64,000 nt of DNA, from the NCBI GenBank assembly GCA_930987725.1, contig CAKNKY010000003.1, positions 62,001-126,000 on the forward strand, written 5' to 3'. The notes under the pieces were generated by a model that saw only the letters and a list, made by a program, of their open reading frames with translations, made no database searches and had not been told where the DNA came from. The translations under genes and the position numbers were made by a program. The DNA is from an uncultured Anaeromassilibacillus sp. (GTDB lineage Bacteria; Bacillota; Clostridia; Oscillospirales; Acutalibacteraceae). This document shows positions 40,972-49,192 of the stretch, piece after piece. How positions within the stretch are numbered: position 1 is the first letter of the stretch; the number at the start of each line of letters is the position of its first letter.

Positions 40972-41214
40972 TTGAAGAACCGCCTGATTGATCTTTTCGC
41001 AAAAAAACAGGGAGTCCATGCAGAACGGCTGCGGACCGATCCGGGCTTGAAATGGGAGACCCTCGGAGCCCTTTTCCGCTTTCCGGAAAAGAAAAAATAT
41101 TCCCTAAAAGAATGGGAGGAAGCCGTGTCCTTCCTGCTCGGCTGTGAAATCCATTTTACATCGTATGAAGAGATCGGGAAAAGCTTGAAACCCTTTTCCC
41201 TGAGATTGAGGTGA
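40972..41214 (+). CDS. Small protein of unknown function upstream of metK
   Basis: Encodes 80 aa from TTG 40972 (GGGGGGA upstream). The sequence NRLIDLFAKKQGVHAERLR then WETLGALFRFPEKKKYSLKEWEEAVSFLL looks like a small helical soluble protein without a signal peptide or membrane segment. It sits four bases before metK and is probably co-transcribed. No family recognised. Confidence 0.6.
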   Translation: MKNRLIDLFAKKQGVHAERLRTDPGLKWETLGALFRFPEKKKYSLKEWEEAVSFLLGCEIHFTSYEEIGKSLKPFSLRLR

Positions 41215-41218
41215 CAAC

Positions 41219-42373
41219 ATGAATCAGTTTTATACCGCAGAATCCGTGACCGAAGGCCATCCCGACAAGCTGTGCGACGTCATCGCGGACAGCGTGCTGG
41301 ACGACTGCCTGTCCCACGATCCCTTTTCCCGCGTCGCCTGCGAAGTGATGGCCACGCGCGGGCAGATTATCGCGGCCGGGGAGATCACCAGCCGGCACAA
41401 ACCGGACATTCCGAAACTTGTGCGGCGTGTTTTAACGGAGGTTGGCTATGACCCCGGGAGCTATGAAATCCAATGTTTCTTCCATGGACAAAGCCCGGAT
41501 ATTGCGGACGGCGTAAACCATCCGCTGGAGGAACGGCAGGACCATACGGTTTCCCATTCGCTTGGCGCGGGGGATCAGGGCGTGATGGTAGGCTATGCCT
41601 GCAATGAAACGCGGCAGCTGCTTCCCCTTCCCGTCGTACTGGCCCGGCGGCTGACAAACTGCCTGACCGCAGTTCGGAAATCCGGCCTTCTTCCCGCCCT
41701 TCAGCCCGATGGGAAAGCCCAGGTCACGGTGGAATACGACGAAAACGGGAACCCTGCACGGCTGGATACGGTGGTCCTCTCCGCCCAGCACGACCCGGAT
41801 ATCCCGCAGGACGAGCTGTTCTGGCAGCTCACCGATAAAGTCCTGTTCCCGGCTCTCAAACTTCTGCCGCCGGACGAGGACACGAAATTCCTGCTCAACC
41901 CTGCCGGGCGGTTTGTGCTGGGCGGCCCGGACGCCGATACCGGATTGACCGGGCGCAAGCTGGCGGCGGACAGCTACGGCGTGTTTGCACCGCACGGCGG
42001 CGGGGCGCTCTCCGGGAAAGATCCCACGAAGGCAGACCGCTCCGGCGCATACCTGGCGCGGTATCTTGCGAAGAATCTCGTGGCGGCGGGGCTGTGTACC
42101 CGGTGCCAGGTCACGCTGGCGTATGCCATTGGGAAGGCGGAGCCCGTCATGCTCTCGGTGGATACCTTCGGCACGGGAACCGCCTGTGCCGACGATGCGC
42201 TCTCGGATGTATTGAGGCATCTGTTCGACTTGACCCCGTCCGGGATCATTTCCCGGTTCCGCCTGCTGCAGTTCCAGTATGCAAAGACAGCGCGGCAGGG
42301 CCCTTTCGGCAACCCATCGTATCCCTGGGAGCGCACGGATCAGGCCAGTAGATTGCGGGACGCAATCCTGTGA
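41219..42373 (+). CDS. metK: S-adenosylmethionine synthetase carried by the element
   Basis: Encodes 384 aa, the normal MetK length. ESVTEGHPDKLCD opens the ATP/methionine site, GAGDQGVMVGYA is signature 1 and HGGGALSGKDPTKADRS is signature 2 (usually GGGAFSGKD). It makes SAM from methionine and ATP. The host must have its own copy, so this one, lying with two DNA methyltransferase genes, probably guarantees methyl donor during transfer or replication. The ATG at 41219 has GAGGTGA upstream. Confidence 0.92.
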   Translation: MNQFYTAESVTEGHPDKLCDVIADSVLDDCLSHDPFSRVACEVMATRGQIIAAGEITSRHKPDIPKLVRRVLTEVGYDPGSYEIQCFFHGQSPDIADGVNHPLEERQDHTVSHSLGAGDQGVMVGYACNETRQLLPLPVVLARRLTNCLTAVRKSGLLPALQPDGKAQVTVEYDENGNPARLDTVVLSAQHDPDIPQDELFWQLTDKVLFPALKLLPPDEDTKFLLNPAGRFVLGGPDADTGLTGRKLAADSYGVFAPHGGGALSGKDPTKADRSGAYLARYLAKNLVAAGLCTRCQVTLAYAIGKAEPVMLSVDTFGTGTACADDALSDVLRHLFDLTPSGIISRFRLLQFQYAKTARQGPFGNPSYPWERTDQASRLRDAIL

Positions 42374-42442
42374 ATCATCGGATTTCAGGCAAGGGGGGAT
42401 CCCCATGTGAATTTAACTTTTTGAATAGAGGTGCATTTTTAA

Positions 42443-43411
42443 ATGGCCGTATTCCGCGTAGAAAAAACAAAGAATTATACCGTCATGTCAAACCATCACC
42501 TGCGGGATAAGTCCCTGTCGCTGAAAGCGAAGGGGCTTCTATCCCTCATGCTCTCCCTGCCGGAGGATTGGGACTACACCACAAAAGGCCTCGCCAAAAT
42601 TTGCAGGGACGGCGTGGACAGTATCCGTTCCGCGGTGCAGGAGTTGGAGCAGCGCGGATATGTGAGCCGCCGGCGCATCCGCAACGGGAAGGGCCAGTTG
42701 GGCGATATTGAGTACACCATCCGGGAGAAACCGGAAAAGCCGCAGGAGCCTCCGACACCCGGCCCGGACAAACCGAAATCAGAAAAACAGAATTCTGAAA
42801 ATTCCGATTCGGAATATTCTTGCTCAGGAGAACCAGAACTGGAAAATCTCCATCAGGATATTTTCAATTTGAAACGGGCCGATCCTGGGCAGGAAAAACC
42901 TGGACGGGAAAATCTTGTCCAGGCTTTTCCCACACAATTAAATATACAGGAAATAAAGAAAGAAAAAGTAAATACGGAGCAAATATCGCTTCGCTTCTTT
43001 CCAGGAGAAGCAAAGCCGAAGGAACCGAAGCGAAGGGTAACGGCGCAGCAGATGGAGGAATACCGGGAATACATCCGGGAGAACATCGGCTATGATTCGC
43101 TTTTGGAAGATTTACCCGGTGACCGGGAGCGCGTGGACGAACTGGTGGAACTGCTCACAGAGACGGTCTGTTCGCAAAGAGAGTACATCCGCATCGGCGG
43201 CAATGATCTCCCCACGGAAGCGGTGCGCTCCCGCCTGCTGACGCTGGACGGGGAACATATCCGTTTTGTGCTCGACTGCCTCGAACGGAACACCACCCAC
43301 ATCCGCAACATCCGCCAGTACCTGCTCACCACGCTCTACAACGCGCCCACTACCATCGACAACTACTACACCGCCCTTGTCAGCCACGATCTGTCCGGCA
43401 GATCTGCATGA
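42443..43411 (+). CDS. Helix-turn-helix replication-type protein (DUF6017-like)
   Basis: Encodes 322 aa. The N terminus (MAVFRVEKTKNYTVMSNHHL, then LSLKAKGLLSLMLSLPEDW and SIRSAVQELEQRGYVSRRR) is the winged helix common to element-borne replication initiators. The middle (about 90-195) is a low-complexity charged linker with Glu/Lys/Pro. The C-terminal domain (MEEYREYIRENIGYDSLLED to TLYNAPTTIDNYY) is the one found in DUF6017 proteins. It probably starts replication of the excised circle, which fits the ParM genes. ATG 42443 lies after AGAGGTG. Confidence 0.75.
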   Translation: MAVFRVEKTKNYTVMSNHHLRDKSLSLKAKGLLSLMLSLPEDWDYTTKGLAKICRDGVDSIRSAVQELEQRGYVSRRRIRNGKGQLGDIEYTIREKPEKPQEPPTPGPDKPKSEKQNSENSDSEYSCSGEPELENLHQDIFNLKRADPGQEKPGRENLVQAFPTQLNIQEIKKEKVNTEQISLRFFPGEAKPKEPKRRVTAQQMEEYREYIRENIGYDSLLEDLPGDRERVDELVELLTETVCSQREYIRIGGNDLPTEAVRSRLLTLDGEHIRFVLDCLERNTTHIRNIRQYLLTTLYNAPTTIDNYYTALVSHDLSGRSA

Positions 43412-43442
43412 CGGGGGCTTTTTCGAGAAAGGAAGATGTTCA

Positions 43443-44186
43443 ATCGACGAAATGACGATAAAAATTTACTCCCCGCTGGCCGGGGAGTTTTTCGAAAAAG
43501 AAATGGATGAGGACGGCTGGGTGAATACCGCAGAGGAACCGCTTTCGTTTTCGGGCGGCGATTTGGCACAGTACCGGGAGGATATCGAGGAAGCGATGGA
43601 AGCGTACGGCAGGGAAAATCTGATGGATTCTTTCGATGCGGAACGGAATCCCGGTGTGAAGGAGAAGGTAGCCAGCGCTGTCCCGTCTGTGGAAATCCGG
43701 GGACGGGAGCTTTGGGGATGCACGGAGATCAGGCTGAGCGCGTCTCTGACGGATGCGGAGAGAAAAGATTTGCAGGAGTACCTGATTGGCCAGTACGCGG
43801 ACGGCTGGGGCGAGGGCTTTGAACAAAGGGAAATCGAGGTGGACGGCGGTACCCTCTATATCCACTTTTGGGACCCGGATCATTTCGCGTTTGAACTGGA
43901 TCCGGTAGGAACACAGGAAATTTCCCCACCGGCACAGCGCCCGAAGATGCGGCTGCAAGGGCAGGACGGCAATATTTTCGCTATTCTCGGCCGGGCTGCG
44001 CGGCTGCTGCGGGAAAACAGGCAGCCGGCACAGGCCAAAGAAATGACGGATCGCGTCTGCCGTTCTGGAAGTTACGAGAAGGCCCTGCACATTATCAGCG
44101 AGTATGTGGAAACCGAACTGACGCCGCATTTGGGAAAAGAAGCGGGAAAGTCCCCGCGCAAAAAACGCGCCGACCCGGAGCGATGA
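43443..44186 (+). CDS. Conserved conjugative-element protein of unknown function
   Basis: Encodes about 247 aa. The ATG at 43452 is 16 bases from the ribosome binding site AAAGGAAG (43428-43435), while an in-frame ATC at 43443 is at the ideal seven, so I favour the ATC. The N-terminal part (TIKIYSPLAGEFFEKEMDED) is followed by an acidic domain, and a small helical C-terminal domain with QDGNIFAILGRAARLLREN and YEKALHIISEYVETEL, a motif I associate with Clostridia conjugative elements. No enzyme signature. The gene follows the replication protein gene and precedes the adenine methyltransferase gene. Confidence 0.65.
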   Translation: MDEMTIKIYSPLAGEFFEKEMDEDGWVNTAEEPLSFSGGDLAQYREDIEEAMEAYGRENLMDSFDAERNPGVKEKVASAVPSVEIRGRELWGCTEIRLSASLTDAERKDLQEYLIGQYADGWGEGFEQREIEVDGGTLYIHFWDPDHFAFELDPVGTQEISPPAQRPKMRLQGQDGNIFAILGRAARLLRENRQPAQAKEMTDRVCRSGSYEKALHIISEYVETELTPHLGKEAGKSPRKKRADPER

Positions 44187-44196
44187 AGAAGGAGGA

Positions 44197-44991
44197 ATGC
44201 TACTGCACATCGAATTGCCTGAGAATGTGACCATCGAGCACAGCGGTGGGGACGGCTGGACGATCCTGCATGGGGATGCGCTGGGAATCCTTCCCCATTT
44301 TCGCCCCGGAAGCTTTGACGCACTCATTACCGACCCACCTTATGCCTCCGGCGGATGGACCCAAACCGAGAAAAACCGCACGACGAATCAGAAATACAGC
44401 AGTATGCGCAGCGAAAAGGCGCTGCCGGATTTCATTGGAGACCAGAAGGACCAGCGCAGCTGGACGCGCTGGATGGCCGAGTGGCTGTTTGAAGCGTGGA
44501 AAGCCTGCAAGGACGGCGCGCCCGTCTGCCTGTTCATCGATTGGCGGCAGCTGCCGTGCATCACCGACGCGCTGCAATGGGCCGGATGGATCTGGCGCGG
44601 CGTCGTGGTGTGGGACAAGCTGACCTGCCGTCCGCAGAAGGGCCGGTTCCGGCAGCAGAGCGAGTTTGTCGTGTGGGGCAGCAAGGGATCAATGCCGGTA
44701 AACCGCCCGGTTGGCTGCCTGCCGGGTGTGTTCCATTACGCAAACCCACAGAACCGCACCCATGTCACAGAAAAGCCCCTGCCGCTCATGCGGGATCTCG
44801 TGAAGATCTGCGAGCCGAACGGCCGGATTCTGGACCCGTTCTGCGGTTCCGGGACAACCGTCCTCGCCGCCAGGCTGGAAGGTTATGAAGCGGCCGGGAT
44901 CGAAGCGTCCGATGCTTATTTTAAGCTGGGTTCCGACCGTGTCCGCTTTGCGCTCGACGCACATGAAAAAGCGGGAGAACCTGCCGGATAA
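44197..44991 (+). CDS. N6-adenine (or N4-cytosine) DNA methyltransferase, beta class
   Basis: Encodes 264 aa as an ORF. The catalytic motif IV TDPPYASGG at about residue 47 comes before the SAM-binding motif I ILDPFCGSGTT near 212, the order of beta-class amino-methyltransferases; FVVWGSKG and the TEKPLPLMRDLV segment are typical too. The target-recognition part lies between. The ATG at 44197 is one base from AAGGAGG; in-frame CTG 44203 is at seven bases and may be the true start. With the C5 enzyme and MetK it forms the element's methylation set. No endonuclease is adjacent. Confidence 0.85.
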   Translation: MLLHIELPENVTIEHSGGDGWTILHGDALGILPHFRPGSFDALITDPPYASGGWTQTEKNRTTNQKYSSMRSEKALPDFIGDQKDQRSWTRWMAEWLFEAWKACKDGAPVCLFIDWRQLPCITDALQWAGWIWRGVVVWDKLTCRPQKGRFRQQSEFVVWGSKGSMPVNRPVGCLPGVFHYANPQNRTHVTEKPLPLMRDLVKICEPNGRILDPFCGSGTTVLAARLEGYEAAGIEASDAYFKLGSDRVRFALDAHEKAGEPAG

Positions 44992-44994
44992 CCG

Positions 44995-45072
44995 ATGGGC
45001 GTCCAACAGGATGTCCCAAACCCAATTGCCACATCCGTAATGCATGAATGGGACGCCCACAGGGACGTCCAT
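44995..45072. repeat. Imperfect 24-base inverted repeat in an intergenic gap
   Basis: The arms at 44995-45018 and 45049-45072 match at 17 of 24 positions as an inverted pair (outer ATGGxCGTCC/GGACGxCCAT and inner GTCCCA/TGGGAC), round a 30-base loop. It fills most of the 117-base gap after the methyltransferase gene. There is no T run, so it is not a simple terminator; a transfer, replication or regulatory site is possible. Confidence 0.4.
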
Positions 45073-45108
45073 ACGCTATAAAAATGGACTTCAGAAAGGA
45101 CTTGATTG

Positions 45109-45447
45109 ATGATGGAAAAAGCGTTTGCCTATATCTGCGCCGCAGATATTTCTTTGCGTCAACTCAGGAATTATTGCCGAAAAGTGTACGAGCTCGGCTA
45201 CGTCCCGATTTGCCCGAAACTCAGCGATACGCAGTATTTGACGCTGGACAGCGCCGATGAAAAACGGGAATTCCAGAACATTGCACGCCAGAAGCTGGGC
45301 CGGTGCCGGATGCTGGTGGTGTGCGGGAACGAAATCTCCGCGCTGATGTCCACCGAGATCGGCATGGCCGAAAAGCGGAACATCATCTGCACCACGCTCG
45401 ACGGCCTCATCCGCATCAAGGAATCCGGCGGGGATCGGGAACTCTGA
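45109..45447 (+). CDS. DUF4406-like / nucleoside deoxyribosyltransferase-fold protein
   Basis: Encodes 112 aa from ATG 45109 (AAAGGA eight bases upstream). The pattern KAFAYICAADIS at the start, YELGYVPICPKL, and RCRMLVVCGNEISALMSTEIGMAEKRNI matches the small Rossmann-like domain seen in DUF4406 proteins and phage-type deoxyribosyltransferase relatives, where the Glu in STEIGMA is the likely nucleophile position. Such proteins may handle nucleotides or nucleic-acid modification in mobile elements. The fold call is by pattern only. Confidence 0.55.
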   Translation: MMEKAFAYICAADISLRQLRNYCRKVYELGYVPICPKLSDTQYLTLDSADEKREFQNIARQKLGRCRMLVVCGNEISALMSTEIGMAEKRNIICTTLDGLIRIKESGGDREL

Positions 45448-45486
45448 ATCGTCAGTTTTCAGCCGGTACTTTTTGTCGCAAGCATA

Positions 45487-45526
45487 GCCTCTGGATATCC
45501 AGAGGCGTTCTTGGGGAGCACCCCAA
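45487..45526. other. Candidate origin of transfer (oriT)
   Basis: A perfect 20-base palindrome, GCCTCTGGATATCCAGAGGC (45487-45506), is followed four bases on by TTGGGG-AGCA-CCCCAA (45511-45526) and then a CCCCCAATCA tract. Paired hairpins beside a C-rich nick-like tract in an untranscribed-looking 106-base gap, 0.5 kb upstream of mobC and the relaxase, is the expected layout for a MOB-P type oriT. Confidence 0.5.
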
Positions 45527-45553
45527 ACCCCCAATCAGCCTATTGAGTCAGGA

Positions 45554-46003
45554 GTGATAAATCTGAACAACGAAAGAAAAAATGAGCAATATCAGGAACA
45601 AGCGGTGTTCCACCGCAAAGCCTCTCACGCAGAGGAATTGCAGGGCTCTGCGATGGAAGGACAGATGAAATTCCAGGTGGAACAGGTGGTTGTCCTTTCC
45701 GATGGAGATTACCGCCAATTCAAGGAAACCGGATTTCTCGAAGATCAAATTTTCCTGTTCGCAAATGATGACAAAATGTGGTTTGACCCCAATCAATTGT
45801 GTTGGCACTGCGTGCTGGTCAAAGGGGAAACCAGCAGGGACGGTATCCTCGTGGAATCGGAGGGGTACTCCTATGCCCGGTATGCCGCCTATGCTCCGGA
45901 TTGCAGCCGTCTCCGTTTGCGGGACGTCCCGGTGCATTACGAATATCCGGCAAAAGCGCCGGTCAGGAAAAAGATCCGCCAGAAGGACGGAATGGAGCGA
46001 TGA
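45554..46003 (+). CDS. Small unknown protein upstream of mobC
   Basis: Encodes up to 149 aa. GTG 45554 lies inside the ribosome binding site (CAGGAG, 45549-45554), while in-frame CTG 45563 is eight bases from it and is a better start. The N terminus is Gln/Glu-rich (NNERKNEQYQEQAVFHRKAS), followed by a compact domain with VVVLSDGDYRQFKETGFLED and MWFDPNQLCWHCVLV. It appears to be a soluble accessory protein of mobilisation elements (possibly a DUF6329-type protein), without a known function. It is three bases from mobC. Confidence 0.55.
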   Translation: MINLNNERKNEQYQEQAVFHRKASHAEELQGSAMEGQMKFQVEQVVVLSDGDYRQFKETGFLEDQIFLFANDDKMWFDPNQLCWHCVLVKGETSRDGILVESEGYSYARYAAYAPDCSRLRLRDVPVHYEYPAKAPVRKKIRQKDGMER

Positions 46004-46006
46004 CCG

Positions 46007-46315
46007 ATGCGGAAACGGAATCACGTCATTCCTCTTCATCTGAATAAAAAAGAACTGGAGCATCTGGAAACCCAGGTAAAAACAAGCGGCCTGCCGCGCG
46101 AAGAATTTCTGCGTTCCCTCATCATGGGGACGGAGCTGCGTCCCCGGCCATGTGATCACCACGCCGATCTGCTCCGTAAGGTGGCGGGCCTCTGCAACAA
46201 CGCCAATCAGTTGGCCAAGGTGGCCAACACCTACGGCGAGGCAGATCCGCACAGCGTGGAGGAAATGACGCGCATCGCCCGTGCGGTTTGGAAGGAGGTG
46301 AAAGAGAATTGGTAA
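46007..46315 (+). CDS. mobC: MobC-like relaxosome accessory protein
   Basis: Encodes 102 aa. A basic N terminus with a ribbon-helix-helix pattern (HVIPLHLNKKELEHLETQVK then REEFLRSLIMG) is followed by the MobC helix LLRKVAGLCNNANQLAKVAN. These proteins bind oriT next to the relaxase and open the strands at the nick site. The stop is just before the relaxase gene, as is usual. Confidence 0.82.
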   Translation: MRKRNHVIPLHLNKKELEHLETQVKTSGLPREEFLRSLIMGTELRPRPCDHHADLLRKVAGLCNNANQLAKVANTYGEADPHSVEEMTRIARAVWKEVKENW

Positions 46316-46411
46316 CAAGGCTGAGCCTTGACGCCCATCGCGCCTGGGGCTTGTGCTTTCCAATTTCGTACAGCCCGCGTTTTTGTCTGGAAGGGATCGG
46401 AGGGATTTCAG

Positions 46412-47725
46412 ATCGCGTATACCAGCATCATCCCCGTGCACCGCCTGGACAGTGCTGTCAGCTATGTCCTCGACGAAAACAAAACCTCCCGCCGGAAGAA
46501 CGAAGCGTCCCTGCGCAGGGAAATTGGGAGAGCATTCAACGAAGATAAAACCGAGCAGGATCTATTCCAATCAGCGGTCGGCTGCACCTGTGAAACCGCC
46601 TTCGCCGATATGTTCCTGGTCAAACAGATGTGGCATAAGGAGGGCGGCGTGCAGGGGTTCCATCTGGTGCAGAGCTTTGCGCCGGGGGAGCTTTCACCGG
46701 AACTCGCCCATCAGATCGGGCTGGAATTTGCCGGAAAACTGCTGAAAGGGTCTTTCCAAGTCGTCATTACGACGCATCTCAATACAAACTGTATTCACAA
46801 CCATCTGGTGTGGAACTCCGTTTCCTTGAAAGACGGCCGGAAGTACCGCAGCAGCGCGAAAAGCTATAGGACTGAAATACGCCGGATTTCTGATGATCTG
46901 TGCCGCCAATACGGGTTGTCGGTCATTCAGACGGAACGTTCGGAATGGACGTCCCTCCCCTACGCCCAGTGGTTGGCGGAACGGGAGGGAAGACCCACCT
47001 GGAAAACGGTCATTCAACAGGATTTGGACGAGGCCATGGCTCAGGCGCTCACCTGGAAGCAATTCCTAACCGTATTAAAAAAACGGGGGTATACGTTTTG
47101 TTTCGACCGGAAATACCCTACGCTGACTCCGCCGGGGAAAGAACGGCCTGTCCGGTTCAAGACCCTGGGCAGAAATTATACGCCCGAAGCCATCCAGCGC
47201 CGAATCCTCTCCCCCAAACCTCTTTGGCGGGCCAAAAGATTCCAAACGCTGAAGTTCCGCATCCGCACAAAGCCTTCGCACAGTGTGCAAAGCCTGCGGG
47301 CGCTCTATTTTTCCTATTTGTATCGGGTGGGCGCGCTGAGAAGAAAACCCCGGTATCCCAGCTATGCCGTGCGGGAGGACATCCGAAAGCTGGATGCACG
47401 GATTGAGCAGATGGAATTTCTGCTTAATCACAACATCAAAGACCGCGGCCAGCTGGCGGCGGTCAGGAAAAATGCGGAGGATGAAATCAATGCGCTGGTA
47501 AAACAGCGGCAGAAGCTGTATCGCTGGGAAGCGAGATCTCCACAGATTACCGTGCTTACCGGGCAGATCAAGAAGCTTCGTCATATGGTGCGGCTGTGCA
47601 AAAAGATCGAAATCCATGCGGTTGAAATCGAACAGCGGATGCGGGCAGCGCGGGCAGAAGAACAATCCCGCAGAGAAAAAGAACGGCAGACCAACGAGAA
47701 ACAATTGGACAGGAAAGCGAGATGA
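46412..47725 (+). CDS. MOB-P type relaxase (MobA/VirD2-like)
   Basis: Encodes 437 aa from ATC 46412, or 465 aa from TTG 46328. The conserved relaxase N terminus (AYTSIIPVHRLDSAVSYVL) starts at once after the ATC, which lies seven bases from GGAGGG; the upstream extension is not relaxase-like. The three-histidine metal motif HLNTNCIHNH gives H122, H129 and H131. The nicking residue is expected near the N terminus and Y40s region. The C-terminal half (from about 270) is basic and ends in a long coiled coil (IEQRMRAARAEEQSRREKE). It nicks oriT, stays bound to the 5' end and pilots the strand into the recipient. Confidence 0.85.
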   Translation: MAYTSIIPVHRLDSAVSYVLDENKTSRRKNEASLRREIGRAFNEDKTEQDLFQSAVGCTCETAFADMFLVKQMWHKEGGVQGFHLVQSFAPGELSPELAHQIGLEFAGKLLKGSFQVVITTHLNTNCIHNHLVWNSVSLKDGRKYRSSAKSYRTEIRRISDDLCRQYGLSVIQTERSEWTSLPYAQWLAEREGRPTWKTVIQQDLDEAMAQALTWKQFLTVLKKRGYTFCFDRKYPTLTPPGKERPVRFKTLGRNYTPEAIQRRILSPKPLWRAKRFQTLKFRIRTKPSHSVQSLRALYFSYLYRVGALRRKPRYPSYAVREDIRKLDARIEQMEFLLNHNIKDRGQLAAVRKNAEDEINALVKQRQKLYRWEARSPQITVLTGQIKKLRHMVRLCKKIEIHAVEIEQRMRAARAEEQSRREKERQTNEKQLDRKAR

Positions 47726-47729
47726 TTTT

Positions 47730-47996
47730 TTGAACAGCATCCCATCCGGAGAACAGATAGAGTTGCTTCGGAAGCGGTATCCACCCGGCACGCGGGTTCG
47801 CCTGCAATCTATGGATGATCCACAGGCCCCGCCGCCCGGCACAACGGGGATAATTCAATATATTGATGATCTGGGCCAACTCGGGGTTGCGTGGGACACG
47901 GGATCGTCTTTGTCCCTGATTCCCGGCAAGGACAGATTCTCCAAAATCCCCGCGCCGGAAAAACAGAAAAAGCGTTCCGCCGGTTTGGAACGCTGA
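47730..47996 (+). CDS. DUF4314-like small protein
   Basis: Encodes 88 aa from TTG 47730, four bases after the relaxase stop. IELLRKRYPPGTRVRLQSMDD and PPPGTTGIIQYIDDLGQLGVAWD with SLSLIPGKDRF is the SH3-like beta-barrel pattern of DUF4314, common in Clostridia conjugative elements. It may bind a partner protein or DNA. The ribosome binding site is weak, so coupling to relaxase translation is likely. Confidence 0.7.
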   Translation: MNSIPSGEQIELLRKRYPPGTRVRLQSMDDPQAPPPGTTGIIQYIDDLGQLGVAWDTGSSLSLIPGKDRFSKIPAPEKQKKRSAGLER

Positions 47997-48010
47997 AGGG
48001 AGGAAAATAG

Positions 48011-48727
48011 TTGAATTACGGAAGCGACCCGGCGGATCAGATAGTCCGCTTTACGCTTGAGGGCACGGAGGTTGCGCTCAAGCTATCCGGGCTGGCGGCA
48101 AAGAATTTCGCGCTGTTCGCCTATGCGGTATTAAAAGATCAGAAGAAAACACGCGGGAAAACACGGCTAGTGCGGATGCTCAAAGAACAGCGGCCGCTTA
48201 AATTTTTCAAGGTTCCCGAAGAGGCCATCCGGGATTTTGCGCGGGAAGCAAGAAACCACGGCCTGCTCTATGTCCCAATCCGCAACAAGCTCCATGAGAG
48301 CGAGATTGAAATCGTCGTGTTTGCCGAGGACGCTGCCAAGGTGCAGCGTGTTCTGGATAATTTGAATCTCGACTTTGTCCGCGCACAGGCTGGGGAAGCC
48401 GTTGCAGAACCGGTTCCGGTGCAGGAAACTTCTGCCCCGGCAATCCAAGCCCCGGAGCATGAGAACACTGGGAGCCAGGAGATTTCCGGAAATTTTACGG
48501 GTGGCCGGGGACGGGAATCCAGGGAAGCAATGGAAAAGAATCCGTCCGTGCCTTTCTCGAGCAGCAGAAGCAGATGGCCCGGTTTGGAAAATTCTGAGCG
48601 CCCCTCCGTCAGAACAGCATTGCAGGAGATCCGCCGGGAGCAGGCGGCGAAGCAGCGGCCAAGAGAGTTGGAGCGCCAGATACCCCTGCCCCGGCAGACA
48701 AAAAAGAAGGAAAAATCGCGCGGCTGA
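48011..48727 (+). CDS. PcfB-family (DUF3801) conjugation protein
   Basis: Encodes 238 aa from TTG 48011 (GGGAGGAAAA upstream). The ~125-residue N-terminal domain (FTLEGTEVALKLSGLAAKNFA, LKFFKVPEEAIRDFAREARN, YVPIRNK, EIVVFAEDAAKVQRVLDNL) matches PcfB, a protein that in the pCF10 system helps link the relaxosome to the coupling protein. The C-terminal ~110 residues are low-complexity and basic. It lies upstream of virD4, consistent with that job. Confidence 0.8.
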   Translation: MNYGSDPADQIVRFTLEGTEVALKLSGLAAKNFALFAYAVLKDQKKTRGKTRLVRMLKEQRPLKFFKVPEEAIRDFAREARNHGLLYVPIRNKLHESEIEIVVFAEDAAKVQRVLDNLNLDFVRAQAGEAVAEPVPVQETSAPAIQAPEHENTGSQEISGNFTGGRGRESREAMEKNPSVPFSSSRSRWPGLENSERPSVRTALQEIRREQAAKQRPRELERQIPLPRQTKKKEKSRG

Positions 48728-48815
48728 TTATTTTCCGTTTGTTTTCAAGTGTACGGTAGCTTTCCGGGTGCTGCTGTGATATGGTTGGGGTAGCAAGCAG
48801 AAGGGTGGGAGTAAG

Positions 48816-49124
48816 ATGATAAAACAACGGTTGTTCCCCATGACGAATATAGAACAGAATATGCTGGTCAAGGCGCTCTGCGATGTGCGCAGCCAGTCCG
48901 GGGAAGCCCTTTCCGAAGTGCAGGAATTAATCAAGAAGGCCGTCCATGCACCGAAAGGGAAGCTGTATCTGAATGACAGCGAATTTCATTGGGCGGCGTT
49001 CTCCCTCAACGGGCTGCGCACCGCCTATCTGTCGGCAGGCCGAAGCAGCGGCGGGATTGATAAGGTCCTGTGCAAGCTGATGCGCTCAAAATACAGGCAC
49101 GTCCCGATGACGATGAAGCGCTGA
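48816..49124 (+). CDS. Small protein of unknown function upstream of virD4
   Basis: Encodes 102 aa from ATG 48816 (GGTGGGAG upstream). The sequence is mixed helical (IEQNMLVKALCDVRSQSGEAL, VQELIKKAVHAPKGKLYLN) with FHWAAFSLNGLRTAYLSAGRS and a basic end. No signal, membrane segment or known motif. The 88-base gap before it shows no terminator. Likely an accessory conjugation protein by position. Confidence 0.55.
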   Translation: MIKQRLFPMTNIEQNMLVKALCDVRSQSGEALSEVQELIKKAVHAPKGKLYLNDSEFHWAAFSLNGLRTAYLSAGRSSGGIDKVLCKLMRSKYRHVPMTMKR

Positions 49125-49142
49125 AACCAGAAAAATGGCATC

Positions 49143-49181
49143 TTCCCGGAGGCCCATGATGCGGCTTCCGGGAATTTTTTT
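49143..49181 (+). terminator. Terminator or attenuator directly before virD4
   Basis: TTCCCGGA (49143-49150) pairs with TCCGGGAA (49167-49174), with GGCC/GGC-type pairing inside, and seven T follow. The T run abuts the virD4 ribosome binding site (GGAGG), so the hairpin may throttle expression of the secretion genes. Confidence 0.7.
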
Positions 49182-49192
49182 GGAGGTGATCC

